NCBI GenBank assembly: GCA_034509495.1
Contig: CM067508.1
Location: forward strand, 26,243,886 to 26,307,885
Reading direction: 5' to 3'
Source of the DNA: Acestrorhynchus altus
Taxonomy: Eukaryota > Chordata > Actinopteri > Characiformes > Acestrorhynchidae
DNA: 64,000 bases
Shown: positions 1-49,905 of the stretch, in pieces
Numbering within the stretch: position 1 is the first letter of the stretch
Layout of the letters: every line of letters begins with the position of its first letter
Program-made: the position numbers and the translations under genes
Notes under the pieces: model-generated
Told to the model about the DNA's origin: nothing
Seen by the model: only the letters and a program-made list of their open reading frames with translations
Databases searched by the model: none

Positions 1-433
1 TAAAGGCACACACTCTACAACTGTGCTATCCTGCTTTAGGGAAATTATATATTGATATAAATGGAGAAGAACAGGGATGTGAGTATCTGCTTATGGAACA
101 TTTGAGCCTGCATGTGTGTTAAACAGCGTATAATATATATCGTATACGACGTGAGACCGTAACACTCTCAATTACTTTCATGTGACTGAGTATGTGTGTG
201 TGGGACTTTCTCCACTGGTGGGAATTATGTGAACGGGTTTCCATATTTTAGCACTCCTTCATTACCCCTTGCAGATGACTTATGAGATTTAATTACCTGA
301 CTGTGCAGCTGAGCACTGTTTGATGAGAGCATGGGGTAAATAAACAAACACGTATACAGAAACACACACACACACAATGATAAATGGCTTGTATGATGTG
401 CCACAACAATAACAGCTCAATAAAGTGTCTGTG

Positions 434-548
<115 letters not shown>

Positions 549-1544
549 TGTATGATTATGTGTATGTATGTGTGTGTGTGTGTATATACACACTTGTCAA
601 GGTGTAATGTGGAAGTGAGTTATCGCCCACCAATTCATTATTTATTTATTTAGTTATTTATTTTTATATATAACAGTATCTTCCTTCTCCTGAGAGTGGG
701 GTCCCAAGGGTAATCAGGGCAAATCAGAAGCCCACACAGGAGCCTCTTCCTGGGGGAAGGACTGACTCCATGTCCCTGCTTGTTTAAGAGACAGATTACA
801 GCACTTTCAGTCTCATCGCCACAACAGGAGCCAAATGCTAACTACAAACCTGGCCCAAATACTGCCTCAAAAATACAGGCCCTGCTCACTCTGCCAACAA
901 CATAACAATTCCAAAAAGTTTGCTCACTTAAATAGTTCTACTGTATCAGCCAGGCTTATTTATGCTGCTGGTAGACGGTTTAGGTGAGCCACGCACCACT
1001 GCGGCTGCTATTATTTCCTCATGACTGGGTTTTAGTGCAGCTGTTAATGAAAGTACAGTGCTGTCAGGGCACACTAGCAAGTTAGACAGTCAAAAATATC
1101 TCATCAGAGTGAGTGAATTTCGCAAATTTCCCAAGAAATTCCATTTTCAACCTTAAGAGCAATGCCAAACACTGCAGTCAATCTGGGTTGGGTGCTGCAG
1201 ATGAGTGTGTAGGTTGAACAACAGAGAGAAACACTCCAATGTAAGGGTAGTAAGAGTCTTTATACCTCCATCACCTCTTCCAGGCCAGAACAGATCTATA
1301 GACCAGCCTACACAACAGGATAGCAAACTAATTCACACCAGACCAGCAACCCAGCAGGGCTGAAATGAAACCAGTTTTTCACCAAATATGTAGTTTCCCC
1401 AAGTGCTTTTGAAGAGTCACAAAGCAGCTGTAGATCCACAGGCTCACACTTTGCTGTTGCATGTCCCACACTGCATTTAATGTAAATAAAGCTAACATAA
1501 CATTTCAGTAGGTTTTCCAGTGCTATGTAGAGTGCTACTACCCA

Positions 1545-1850
1545 GCATGAATCCATGGACCCAACCTGCCTTCCATGACCTGTCCAGGCTGGTGGAGGTG
1601 GTGTAATGGAGGTGGTGTAATGGTGTGGGGAATGTTGTTGGCACACTTTGAGCCTGTTCATACCAATCAATCATTGCTCAAATGCCTGTATTTGAGTATA
1701 AATGCTGACCATGTGCAACCCTTCAGTTTACCCATCTTCTAATGGTTACGTCCAGATGATTCACCATGTCACAGAGCAAAAATCTCATAGAACACATCTG
1801 GGATGTGGTAGAACATGAAAGTGCTTCTCAGGGATCTGAAACATAGGGTT
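1545..1850 (+). mobile_element. Tc1-like transposon relic (transposase 3' part)
   Basis: The DNA matches the familiar fish Tc1-like stretch around the second and third catalytic acids (GGTGTGGGGAATGTT near 1624, CACATCTGGGATGTGGT at 1793). It can be read as NLIEHIWDVVEHE in one frame. Many stops and a deletion show it is dead. Confidence 0.6.
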
Positions 1851-1899
1851 GCAGTTTACAGGTCTCAAGATTCAAAATGTCCAGGAAGACCACAACACA

Positions 1900-2330
1900 A
1901 AATATTTTGTTCAGTCCAGGTCAGATCTATGCCGTCTTCAGAAATTTCCTGATGACTTTGCGGTGGTTGCGTGCATCAGGGATAGACAGGAAGGCGAATA
2001 CAGAGACCTTGTGAGCAGATCTGTGGAGTGGTGTGTAAACAACCATCTGCTCCTTAATGTGACCAAGACCATGGACCAGAAGGAAGAAGACCAAAATCGG
2101 GCCTGTTACCCTCATGGGCCAGAATGTTGAGCTGGTTGATATGTACAAATATCTTGGTGTCTTACTTGACAACAAATTGGACTGGAGGGCCAACACTGAG
2201 GCTGTGCACAAGAAGGGGGATGAGCAGACTCTCTGAGAAAGCTCAGGTCCTTCAATATGTTCCACAAAATGTGGGCCATCTTCTACCAGTCTGTTGTTGC
2301 AGGTGCTGTCTTCTTCGTAGCAATCTGTTA
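1900..2330 (+). pseudogene. Non-LTR retrotransposon reverse transcriptase fragment
   Basis: Frames spread over this stretch give DDFAVVACI, EWCVNNHLLLNVTKT and MYKYLGVLLDNKLDW. These follow the order of the LINE RT block around the catalytic Asp pair and the downstream thumb region. Frameshifts break it. The clade (CR1/L2/Rex-like) cannot be fixed. Confidence 0.7.
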
Positions 2331-2429
2331 AGGAGGCTGCATCAAAAAGAAAAAATTGAGTGTGTCCCTGTGGAATTGAAAGGAAAGCATATAACTGAAT
2401 GCCTTGCCATTAAGGTTTATCACAGTCTG

Positions 2430-2490
2430 ACACACACACACACGCACACGCACACGCACACGCACACACCTACACGCGCACGCACACGAC
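2430..2490. repeat. (CA)n / (CACG)n simple repeat
   Basis: An imperfect CA repeat with interspersed CGCACA units. Confidence 0.9.
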
Positions 2491-3261
2491 TGTAGACATT
2501 ATGGACGCCAAGGTTCATTTCCCTTCCGTTCAATTGAAATTAAGCCAGAATTGTCCTATGTCTGCAGTAGAGACCAGAGACAGAGTGAGACTCACTCATT
2601 TGGCAGACACACCCCAAGACCAAGTGCCTTCACTGAGCTTACAGTACAAAGCCGATTTTCCTGGGTCCCCAGGTTCACAAGTAAAAGTTCCACACTTTCA
2701 GCCGAGGCTATCAAACACCACCTTCCTAAATTTAACTCCACCATCTTCAGATACAGTAACATTCAAAAAAGATTCCGGGGGGAAATAAAAAAATGTGCCA
2801 ATATTAGCAGAGAGTGAGGAGATGAAACAACGGTTTACAGGAGAAACCTCTTGACATTGAAACATATGGAAATGGATGGAGTTATACGTCATACCACAAG
2901 CAGCCAGCAGAAGCACTAGACCTTCACCTTTGAAAGACATTGTGTTGTCCATGTTTTCTACAGTCCTTGGTTCCTAAAATGAACATAACATGAATTTAAT
3001 AGTACTGGTCACTGCCAGAACTTTAAAAGAGAGGGAGGCAAATAAAAGAATATGGCAATTTACACGAACAGTGTAGTTCATGGCTTATTTAAATCCCTCA
3101 ATAAACATCTGGTTCAAGGGCATGGAGTATATCAGTGGACCGTCCCCTCTCCAGTAGCCCATAACGTAAGCTGTTGAAGTGCAGAAATTAATTTAGGCTC
3201 ATAAAAAAAAACAGCAAAGCTAATACCATTTCTCCCTCATCCCTCCCTGCATCTCACATAC

Positions 3262-3952
3262 AGCGATCAGCCATAACATTAAAAACATTTGTTTTGATCC
3301 TGCATGCTTTGGTGAACTCTGCTGAGGCAGCTAACCTTTGAAGACCATCCAGTTCAGTAACCAGCAGAAGGAACACTTAAACTGAAGTAGCATAAGTAGC
3401 AAAGTATCCCCTTTGCCCACATCATTCTGGCCGCCTTGACTCCACCAGAATTGGATTGACCAAGACATGTTTTGTTGTCTTAAATGTGCTTCTTAAGCTT
3501 TGAACTGATGCACATGCTTACGCTGGTGGGTGTAATGAACCGTATAACACTGCCTCCCCTTTGGCAAGACCACCAATTTACATCTCTAAGAGTCCTTGGG
3601 CAAGATTCCTAATGCTAATTTAGCCTTAATCTACAGGGGCATCTGACAAGGGGAGGATATATTACACAGCAAATGACCAGTCAGCACTTCAAGTTGGAAA
3701 ATTCTGGAAGGAAATAAAAAACATAAGAATGAGCCCCTTTCACGAATGCCCTTGTGATGGCTAGATGACTGCCAGATCATCTCCAAGGAGGTGTTCCTGA
3801 TATGCAGTGGTCAGTACCTGCTGAAAATGCTCAAAGACAACCAGTGAACCGGTGACAGCTAAGACTTATTGATGTGATCCACAGTGGATGTGCTGCTAAT
3901 GTCTTGGTGCTAGATACCACAGTAAGACCTACTCAATATTAGGCAAGTGGTA
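3262..3952 (+). mobile_element. Degraded DNA-transposon family with ATCAGCCATAACATTA end
   Basis: The left end reads CGATCAGCCATAACATTA. The right part (to CTACTCAATATTAGGCAAGTGG) resembles the other end of a common fish repeat, but its terminal bases are lost. Related pieces lie at 17100-17420, 20800-20856 and 38597-38890. No intact coding frame remains. Confidence 0.55.
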
Positions 3953-4560
3953 GAACAAGACAAGGTCAAGGATGCTTACCCCCACCAATTCACTCTTGTA
4001 CTGCATACAGTTAAGCAATATGAAAAAATACTTGTGTATGTGGGGGAGGTTGGCTACAGTCCCATGTATCATAAATTTCTAAATAATATGTGCAACTGTG
4101 GTCACAGGAACATCAAGCTGTTTGGAGATGGTCTTATAACCTTTACCTTTAACATGCTTGACTATAATTTTCTTTCTAATCTCCTGAGACAACTCTTTCC
4201 TTGGCTTCCTCTGGTCCATGTTGAGTGTGGTACACAACATGTCACCAAACAGCACACTGACTACCTGTAGCTCTATATATATAGGCCCATTGACTGATTA
4301 CAAGATTGTGGACACCTGTGATGCTAATTAGTGGACACACCTTGATTGAACATGTCCCTTTGGTCACAATATTTTCAGGGGTACCGTCATTTTTGTCCAG
4401 GCCTGTTTAATGAGTTTACTTTTTAGAATAATTCTGTTGAACCACAGTTCAAAATCAATGTTGGATTTTCATTTGTTCATTTTTATTTCTTATTATTTTG
4501 TCAGATTCAAGTTATTTCTGTGACCATTGTGGGTTTTTCTTTCATTAACTGAGAGTTAAC
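3953..4560 (-). mobile_element. Tc1-like element fragment with transposase N-terminal HTH
   Basis: On the minus strand (about 4220-4060) it reads MDQRKPRKELSQEIRKKII, then GYKTISKQLDVPVTTVAHII. That is the helix-turn-helix DNA-binding start of a Tc1-type transposase, and a stop follows at once. The 3' flank (4330-4560) is the matching non-coding end of the same repeat. Confidence 0.7.
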
Positions 4561-4709
4561 AAGTGTCGACATTGCAGGCAGAAGTTGGACAACACAGACC
4601 TCTAACATGGAACACACAAATTGTTGCTATTTTTATAGCTGAAAACTTTGAAAACTTTGCACACCAAATTTTCCTTGGCTGTTTACCAATAATTGGATGA
4701 AGCTGAAAT

Positions 4710-4830
4710 TATGTGGTGTAGCACAATGGTGCCACAGGGGCCTGGAGTTGGAGGTTTGATCCCCACTTAGGTCACTGTGTGTGAGAAGTTTGGTATGTTC
4801 TCCCGTTCTCCATGCAGGTTTCCACTAAGT
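4710..4830 (+). repeat. Possible tRNA-derived SINE head
   Basis: GTGGTGTAGCACAATGGTG followed by GGAGGTTTGATCCCCACTTA resembles RNA polymerase III A and B boxes. The tail is not recognisable. Confidence 0.4.
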
Positions 4831-6084
4831 ACTGCAGTTTTCTGCTGTCCAGTAGGGAAACTAACTTTGCTGAAGACTGGCCTCCCAGGACTGGAGTTGT
4901 GCCCCCCCTGCTTCAAAGTGTTCTATCTGCTCCAAACTGAGAAAATACAGGTGTCATTTAGGAATGGATGGTGTTGAGTTGACTGGCAGAGGTCAGGAAA
5001 GTCAAACTCATAAAACCTACTGTTTAGCCGTAGGCCAATCTTCATGTGACCCATCACTCATAATGGGCATATAATGATTGTAATTAGTAGTGGATTGCAT
5101 AATTAACACTATAATTTATGTTAAAGTCAACACAGCCTTTTGCTCAAGGCTCCTTGGGCATGCAAAATTGCCCTTACTGGTATTATTGGAAAATTGGCCC
5201 AAGCTGTGAGTGAACCAGAGACTGTGAGTAAAGTTAACATTTCTTTCCTGAGGCAGTGTAACAGTCACTCACAGAGCCATAGTAGTGTCGCTGATGGCTA
5301 AAGCCAACTCTCTTATACCTCGCTTCTCTTTTTCTCTCTCTTTCTTTTTTCCCTCTCCTCACATCTCTCGCTCAGCTGCATGGGCCTGACATCAATGACC
5401 ACTTCGGGCTGTGCTTTATGAGTCAAATGAAAGCCTGTGAGTGCAGTTCAGGAACAGAATGGGAAAGACCAAAGCTAATTTCGATGTCTTTTACTGCAAA
5501 ATCTATGTTTTTGTTGTTAACAAACATAATCGATGCACCACTGTCATGGCGCGTAGTGTTTTGCCCTTTATGTGATTTTAGCATGGCCACGGGTGTTACT
5601 GATCCATGAAGGGGTTTCAGGAACTGAGCTATTTATGTGTGTCTATGTATCAAAGTCAGAGTTTGCACAGTCATGGCTCATAGTGTCAGAACGTGGCGTT
5701 AAAGTCAGTGTTTGTACGTACTGCATGGGATGGGACAGAATGATATGTGTATGTGCAGCATACCATGAATGAATCAGAACACTGAGGGGGTACCAATCTG
5801 ACTCTGGACCAGTCACGGCTGGTCTGAAGTAAATTTTTCTTCCCAGCCTGCCCTAGAATGACCCATTGACTGTTTCATCACTGCTAGAGCTCAATGGTAA
5901 TTTTATGATGACTGATTTTCTACCCACCTGCTGTTTTCTTGTTTATGGTCTTTATAAAAAACATCATATAGGCTACAGTGAAAGGGCCTTGAAGGATAAT
6001 TTAACAAAACTATAGCCACAGTGGAGCCCTGCGGTGTTCTGGGCTGTAAAAAGTGGTGTGAAGGCAGGCTGAGCAGTGTCTGAC
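4831..6084. other. slc66a2 intron, no recognisable gene
   Basis: No conserved exon of slc66a2 or of another gene was recognised here on either strand. The next downstream exon, with the segment after STRGM, was looked for and not found. Confidence 0.5.
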
Positions 6085-42977
<36,893 letters not shown>

Positions 42978-45900
42978 GGCTCAGGCCTCACGCTGCTGGC
43001 ACTGCCGTCTCTGCTGCTGTACTCATACACTGTGCTGAGACATCAGACTGCAGCTTAGCTTAGGTTTCACATGTGAGGACAAACCTCAAGAACAACGTTC
43101 AAACAGGACACATTGCTCTATGGACACATCCACAAAGGTCAGGAAATGACAGGACATATATACATGTGTGTACAAGTACATAAACAGTGTACATATTTTC
43201 TGATACATGTCTAAAAGTTTGTAGACATTTCCTCATCAAACCCCTCCCCTCCTCCCCTGGGTTCAGTAAAAGCCTCTGCTGTGCTTGCTGAAATGCTGCT
43301 GTGAGGTTATGATTGCATATAAACAGAGGACCATTAGTGAAGTCAAGTGCGGATGTTGAACCATTAGTTCTGGATCACAAACCCCACCCCAGCTCATCTC
43401 CGAAGTATTCAGCAGCGCTCCATAACCCTGCAGAGCAGAGCAAGGGTGTGCCGGTGTTCTTCTGTGGGGATTATTCAAGCTGTGTGGACTTAATCCCAAG
43501 TATTGTTATGAAATCATTTATCATTTTAAAAGCAGATAGTAATCCAACCACAGAGATGATGCCAGGGATAACTCATATCTTATGCAAACCTCTGGCACCC
43601 CTGATCAGATAGAGAAGACACCTCTGCACATTCTAATGCATAATTACTGTTTATTTACTTAATTTAATAATCCACAAATAATAAAAAAAAAACAATATTA
43701 AATGTGGTGTGCACAAAAAATATTACCCATTTAATAAGTTAAATATAGAAAAGAAACAGGAACTGTGCTCTACAATGTCCAGACAATGTTTACATTTGGA
43801 TTTATTAAATAGAAACTTATTCAAATGTTTCAACATATTAAATGCTAAAACATCTGCATGTGATTGATGAAATAATAAAGATAATATAAAGATCATTCAA
43901 TTTTAAAAAGAAATTACTATGTTATTTCTTATCACTTCTCTACTTTGTGTAAAGTATGCCTGTAATCATGTACCGCCTTGTACATAGTTTTTATAGTGAC
44001 ATTATGTAAGTCATTTATAATATTAATAATAATATATACAATATAATATAAAATATTGTTTTAAAAAAAAGAAATTACTATGAACTGCAACCTTTTTATT
44101 GTTGACAGATGATATTCTTATTAACACAAAACTACTACAACTACAATTAATATTATGAATATTCAAAATAATACTAACTAAACAACAATAACTACTAATA
44201 ATAATAATAATAATCATGTTATTTTATTATAGCTGCTGCTGTAAAAGACAAAAAAAGACATAAAAACAAAGACACCATGTCTTATTTAGGAAGCTGGAGA
44301 CATAAACACATAATGTAACTGACAGGAAGGTTTATTGAAGAATAAACCAAACACAAAATCAAGCATGAAAACAAAATCAAATGAGAGCATAAACACTATA
44401 CCAGGAAAACTAAACAAAGCAAACAGACAAGGAATAGTAATGGGACAAATGAAAATAACAAGGAAAACAATAACAACAATAAGTCATAAATAAATAAAAT
44501 AGTAAGTACAAAAATAAAATCCGCAAAGCAAAAAAATTTTTTAACAACTCCATTTTATGCATTCGCCGGATACACAGAATAGGAAACTATAATAGCATGT
44601 GTGTTCACTGATTGACCACAAACAAAACGAATTTACACTATGCTCACTCTGAGAATGATCACTCTGAGAATGTGACGCTATTAAGGTTGAACTACTTCAC
44701 TGTATTTGAAGGTGTCTTAAGCATTTTGAGATAAAGAGACAGCAGTACATCCATCTCCAGTGTACAGTGTTTCACTTTTAGTCATAAAGTAAATAAATTA
44801 TGATGAAGGATGGTAGCCAAGTTGGCATCCATGCTGCGACTCCCACCCCATGCATGAGACTCTGGCAGCTCTGGGCAGCTCCTTCAGTGACAGGCTGCTT
44901 CACCCTAAGTGTTAGAGTTTTCAGTACAACATAACATGCAATGCTTCTTCCGTCTCCCCTTTGTTGATTTGTTAATTATCTCATGAATGGACCAAAAGAA
45001 ATGCTTCAAAACCATTTTAAATCAAATTTACACTGACTTTCATTGATTTTTTTTCTTCTATAAAGCTGCGATTTAAGATATTCCCATTTTTCCTCTGGAC
45101 TGCACTAACAAATTTCAACAAACTAATTCAGCTCTGCCATGCACCACGTCAGGAGTGAAGGAGTGAAGCTCTTCCTCCTTTAAATGCAATAGTCACCTCC
45201 CACTCCATTCCAAAAGACAAGAACACACATGTCCAAAACCTGCGGATTAATCGAGGTTAGCCTCAAAAGCACTGTTCTGTTGCAAAACTTAAGCCTGAGA
45301 ATAGATTGAAAGTAAAACCTGACACTTCAACCACAGGCCCTCTTTCTACTCCAGATAAGACTGCTGCCACAGCAAGTCTGCGCTTACAGAGCGACGCTAT
45401 AACAGATAAGGCTCTCTACTCCTCTCTCTCTGTCTCTGTCCTACCAAACAGATGTTTCTCCAGGACAACAAACCCAGTCATGACTTTTAGAAACTACAGT
45501 ACTTCATTACTTGCTGAACAAGTTATGAGCTGCTTTCACTTCATCTTCCCTTCATTCACCATGGATACCACTACTGAAAAACGTGCCCTGCTGTGGACTG
45601 GTGTAATGTTATGCACACACTGTGGATGGGCTATTAAAAATAACGGAGCTTCAAATGAATCTCTGTGCTATGGTACAGGAGAACCAATGTTGGTTCAATG
45701 AAGAACCAGGATCATAATAGAAATGTGTGAGGGTGAAGAACCTTTACATTAAGTTCTGTTGAAGGTTCTTTACACCCCCGCACCTCTACTACAATCCTAA
45801 TGTTCATTTTTTAGTTTTCTCCATGGTTTGAACCTCTGTTCACTGTGTAAGTAATTCAACAAACAAATTCTCTAAAATTCTAATTTTAATTATTTCACAT

Positions 45901-46260
45901 TCATTCAAAGTAAAAAAAGTCACCATTCAGGACAAAAGTGTGTTTAATTGGACAGCACCAAAATTTTATTTGTTTTTACAGAAAAAAACATGGTACTGCC
46001 CTCTCTTTGGAAGTCAACGATACAGGCTTGCCAAGCAAAAGCATCAAGACCATTGCAATCTAATATCATGGTTGCTTATACAGTGGTTGCACCACATCCT
46101 ACACAAGCAGGCCTATGTTCTTCTCAGCAACACTGTAACAAACTATTCAGCCTGATTTTAATAAAAAATGTTGTTATATCCTGTGGGTAGAGGAGAGTCT
46201 GCGGTGTCTGAGCATGAGAATGATTCTACTTCTGGATTCTGCTTCTGAAGATTTGACATA
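42978..46260. other. Spacer / 5' region upstream of the slc66a2 start codon
   Basis: It must hold or precede the slc66a2 5'UTR and promoter, but no clear CpG-rich block or exon was identified. 43620-44560 is very AT-rich. An open frame of 131 codons at 45306-45701 has no recognised domain. Confidence 0.45.
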
Positions 46261-46262
46261 GG

Positions 46263-46500
46263 GTTGAGTGTTACATTGTATTTATATCGATACTAAGAAA
46301 TAAACAGAGTGCGATATGTTCTGAGGTGATATTGCTTATATCAAGTGTTAAAGTTGGTAAATAATGTTTTAAATTTGCAGAAACTGTTTTTCTGCTCCCT
46401 CTGTCTGCTCCACCCCCTGCTCTCAGCTCCTCCACTACTCTGCTCCCCTCCACCCTGATTCACATTCTCACACACTATGGAGGAGGCAGAAGTCCTATAA
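46263..46500 (+). repeat. Dispersed repeat family A, copy 1
   Basis: It begins GGGTTGAGTGTTACATTG with a TATATCGATA stretch and has GAAACTGTTTTTCTGCTCCC and CACACTATGGAGGAGGC. Copies 2 and 3 are at 54505 and 57935. Confidence 0.75.
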
Positions 46501-47616
46501 GAAGATATAGAAGATATAAGTTTTTGCATAAGTTATTGTTTCATGTAGACAATAAAACCTGTCTAATTTTTCCAGGATTCTGTGTAATTGTTTCTCTTTT
46601 TGTCAGATTTCCTTTTTCCCAATTAGATTTTTAGGTGTTTTTTTTTTATTCTTTTTTCTCTCTTTTAATTTTTTTTTATTTCAGAAATCACAAGTATCAT
46701 AAATCATTGTAAACTCTCCCATAATTCAGTGATTTTAATTTTTTATGCTAAATTTGCTGCATTAATCCAATTAAAAAGGACACATTACACTGTTAACAAT
46801 GAAACAGTTGGTCATTATTCTTTAGGTACTGATTGTAGAGAACTGTTAACAGTGGTGGTCTTTGGAATCAGACATCTGAAGACTTTAAAATCAATGGAGT
46901 TTTCCTTTACATGCCTCAACTAAACAGCTCATTTTAACAAAATAGAATCCTGTGTTCCAGGCTCGGGATTGGCTTAACATACAAATATAACACACATCAT
47001 AAACATAAGATTTCAAGCACCAATTGATTTCTAAGTACATTTTAACTCATTTCTCAATGACATCCTGTGCATCCAATGCATGTTTACTGCTCTGTCCACA
47101 TGAACATGCTCAACCTTCATACAGACTCCGACTGAGCAGCAAGAGGGGGCGTGGCTAGTGACATCCCTGCCCCAGATACTGGATTATAGAGGACATGAGA
47201 AGGGGCTGTTTGCTCTTTCTTTGCTCACACAGTGAACAAATTTCAGAATAAAACTTAAACAATAGTACGGATACATACATAAATACAATGAGATTTTTTG
47301 ACTACTGTCCAGTATTTTGAAGAACTCATTATTATAAATAACAAATCACTTACATGTTCAGCTCAAGAACACTTTGGATGATCAACTTTCAACAGGATTT
47401 CTGAGATGTAAAGTATTTTAAGTCCTTAGAAACAAAGGAAACACCAACTTGTAGGCACAAGTACATTTTTGATCCATACATGGTCAAATATTTACATTCT
47501 GTATAGAAGATAAACAAGGGATTTTTTTTACTATAATTATGTCAAGTATGAAAACATTCTGCAAAATTAGTGTAGAGTTCTAAAGGTTAATAGTGCCATT
47601 ACCACTTCTAGATTGG
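46501..47616. other. Spacer, no gene recognised
   Basis: AT-rich, with no repeat or coding signal I can name. Confidence 0.4.
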
Positions 47617-47631
47617 GAGAGAGAGAGAGAG

Positions 47632-47685
<54 letters not shown>

Positions 47686-47798
47686 CTCTCACTGCAGTGT
47701 ACAGTAGTTGTAGCTACACTTATTTGAGCTTCTACACTGGGAGTTGAGGAACTGCAGCGCTCCAAGATTACCAGGCTGTTCTGTTCTGTTCTGTTCTG

Positions 47799-47877
<79 letters not shown>

Positions 47878-47896
47878 CGCGAGAGAGAGAAACAGA

Positions 47897-47946
<50 letters not shown>

Positions 47947-48132
47947 CAGAGAGAAACAGAAAAAACAGAGAGTGAGAGAGAGAGAGAAACAGAAAAAACA
48001 GAGAAACGGAGGAGAGAGAGAACAGAGAGAGAGAGAAAGAAACAGAAAAAAACAGAGAAACAGAGAAGAGAGAGAGATAACAGAGAGACATAGAACAGAG
48101 CGAGAAAACAGAGAAAGAGAGAGAAGAGAGAG
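47617..48132. repeat. Compound simple-repeat cluster (GA, GT, TGTTC, CT, CA, GA)
   Basis: (GA)n(GT)n at 47617-47682, (TGTTC)n at 47777-47801, (CT)n(CA)n at 47801-47874, then 250 bp of GA-rich sequence. Confidence 0.97.
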
Positions 48133-48706
48133 GTTGGGGTTTAGGAGAAGGTCACTATCAGACTGATCTAAGCCAGTGTAAGAAGCTCTGCTCGTACCGT
48201 AAACAAGCTGCTGAGAGAAGTTCTGAGCTTCTTCAGGATCTTCTCACTGGACTCCAGTAATTCCGAACATCTCGGACAGAAAGTGTCTGCAGGCTGAAGC
48301 TCACAGAGGAGCAGAGTGTGTACAGCCCTGTCCCACAGCCGTGTGGAGGATCAGAGCAGAGCAGGACTGAGCTGAGTGTGAGCTGAGGGTTCACTTCACC
48401 TGCTTCAATATATCAAACCCACTCACACTTCACTGACTGCTGACACACTGTATCCATTCATTCACAAAAATAACATTCCTCCACTGCTTCCTCAGTCATA
48501 CATGACCATTTCTCCCACTCCAACAATATTTCACAGTTGAAGAAAAAAAATAATCTGGGTTGCCAGATACAGCAACACTACCCTTCCTAAATCTGTCCTG
48601 TTCCACCACTTGGAGAAAACAAAAGGGCATAATCATGTATTCTTAGAAGTATTATCATATTCTCATTATCACAACGTCTGATTGTGATTATGCATCTGAT
48701 TATTAT

Positions 48707-48830
48707 GGGGTAGTCGTGGCTGGGTGGTTCGGGAACCAGCCTTGTGGCTGGAAGGCTGTCGGTTTGATTCCCTGAACTGGTAGGATACGACTGAAGTCAT
48801 GACTGAGTTCTTACTTAATGTTAAAATATC
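48707..48830 (+). repeat. tRNA-derived SINE (head visible)
   Basis: GGGGTAGTCGTGGCTGGGTG carries an A-box-like start. GGTTTGATTCC at 48761-48771 is a B box. The spacing fits a tRNA-like pol III promoter. The tail is short or lost. Confidence 0.7.
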
Positions 48831-49619
48831 ATGATAAATGAAAAGAACAACAATTTCCCTGAAAGCTGCTGTTTTGGATACCTAATAATTATATGAATGT
48901 TTATGTGAATGGAGACGATTCTATATTTTCATACAAATTTACTTTAATACAATCTATATTCTATACATTTTTTATACGTCCATTCAAAACCTTCTAAAAA
49001 TATATATTTAAGGGACCAGTTCAAGAATCTCCTTCGTGCTTGTTAAAGTGTTTGAGCTATTTGTTCTTCTACTCATGATATTGAAAATTCTTTATATATC
49101 AGTTTTCATTATAACTTGTTCGTTCCATTTCTCCCCAAAATAACGCTGTTCATTCCCATTTGAATTAACTAATGTACACATCTTATTCTCATGTTCTCTA
49201 CTCCTCCTTATCTTGATCTGTTGCTTCTCTCTCGTCGGTTCTTGTACTCACCAATAACTTCATTATTCAGTCTTTATTCACATTTTTATGTTTTTATTTG
49301 CACTTTCTCTCCCTCTTTCTTTTGCTCATCTTTACAATTTGGCTGTCCATAGGTTTCCAGCTTCTCAAAGCATGTTACTAGAACAACTTTTGGAAGCTGT
49401 AGTACGTTTGTAGGTTTTCAAAAAACAAAAGGTGAAAAGTGCCAATCTGGCAACTTTGACTTCTAATGTTATGTTTCGGCCAGAGCTGTTCTCTACACAA
49501 AACGAAAACATATAACAATAAACCCTTTTAATAATACATAATCAATTTATTAATTTGTTAATTATTTAGTTATTGTTACAGATAAACCCTCTGAAACCCT
49601 CTTAAACTCCCACTCTGCC

Positions 49620-49860
49620 CTGCCTAAATAATATTCGGGTGCGTTCCCATCAAAACGCACAAGCTTCCTTACCATGTCCCCTTGTGCACTAGGCGTAGTT
49701 CACTATCTAGAAGACGAAGCTCCTGCTTTGGGACGCATTCACAAAAGTGCTGCTCACGCGGGATTTGCGTGCGTGTTCTCGCGAGATTGGTGAATTGGAG
49801 CGGAGCTCTGTTGATCTGGTTGATCGGTTCGGTCTGATTGAGTGTTTGAGCGGATCAGCG
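49620..49860 (+). promoter_or_regulatory. hsbp1: hsbp1 promoter / 5'UTR region, CpG-containing
   Basis: CpG dinucleotides cluster here against an AT-rich, CpG-poor background, and there is no obvious TATA box. The palindrome TCTCGCGAGA lies at 49777-49786, about 75 bp before the ATG. Because slc66a2 points the other way, part of this block could serve both genes. That is inference. Confidence 0.6.
49777..49786. promoter_or_regulatory. TCTCGCGAGA palindrome (BANP-type CGCG element)
   Basis: This is a perfect 10 bp palindrome. It is a known element of CpG-island promoters of housekeeping genes and is bound by BANP when unmethylated. Occupancy is not known here. Confidence 0.65.
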
Positions 49861-49905
49861 ATGGCGGAGACAGACCCGAAGTCCGTTCAGGATCTCACAG
49901 CTGTG
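49861..49905 (+). CDS. hsbp1: hsbp1 coding exon 1
   Basis: The exon encodes MAETDPKSVQDLTAV, followed by donor GTG|GTACGT. The ATG lies in AGCGATGG, a good initiation context. The frame stays open upstream, but this ATG gives the conserved N-terminus. Confidence 0.95.

Noticed and set aside
45306..45701. 131-codon open frame in the spacer
   Set aside because: No recognisable domain, no splice or poly(A) context, and composition like the surrounding non-coding DNA.
47580..48166. Arg-Glu and Ser-Leu rich proteins from simple repeats
   Set aside because: They are translations of GA/CT microsatellites, as are similar frames at 31.5, 32.2, 35.3 and 36.1 kb.
48150..48420. slc66a2 first non-coding exon
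   Set aside because: The stretch is non-repetitive and has a possible minus-strand GTACG donor near 48196, but no further support, so it is not called.
48700..48790. Functional tRNA gene
   Set aside because: A and B box-like motifs are present but no cloverleaf closes; the context fits a SINE head.
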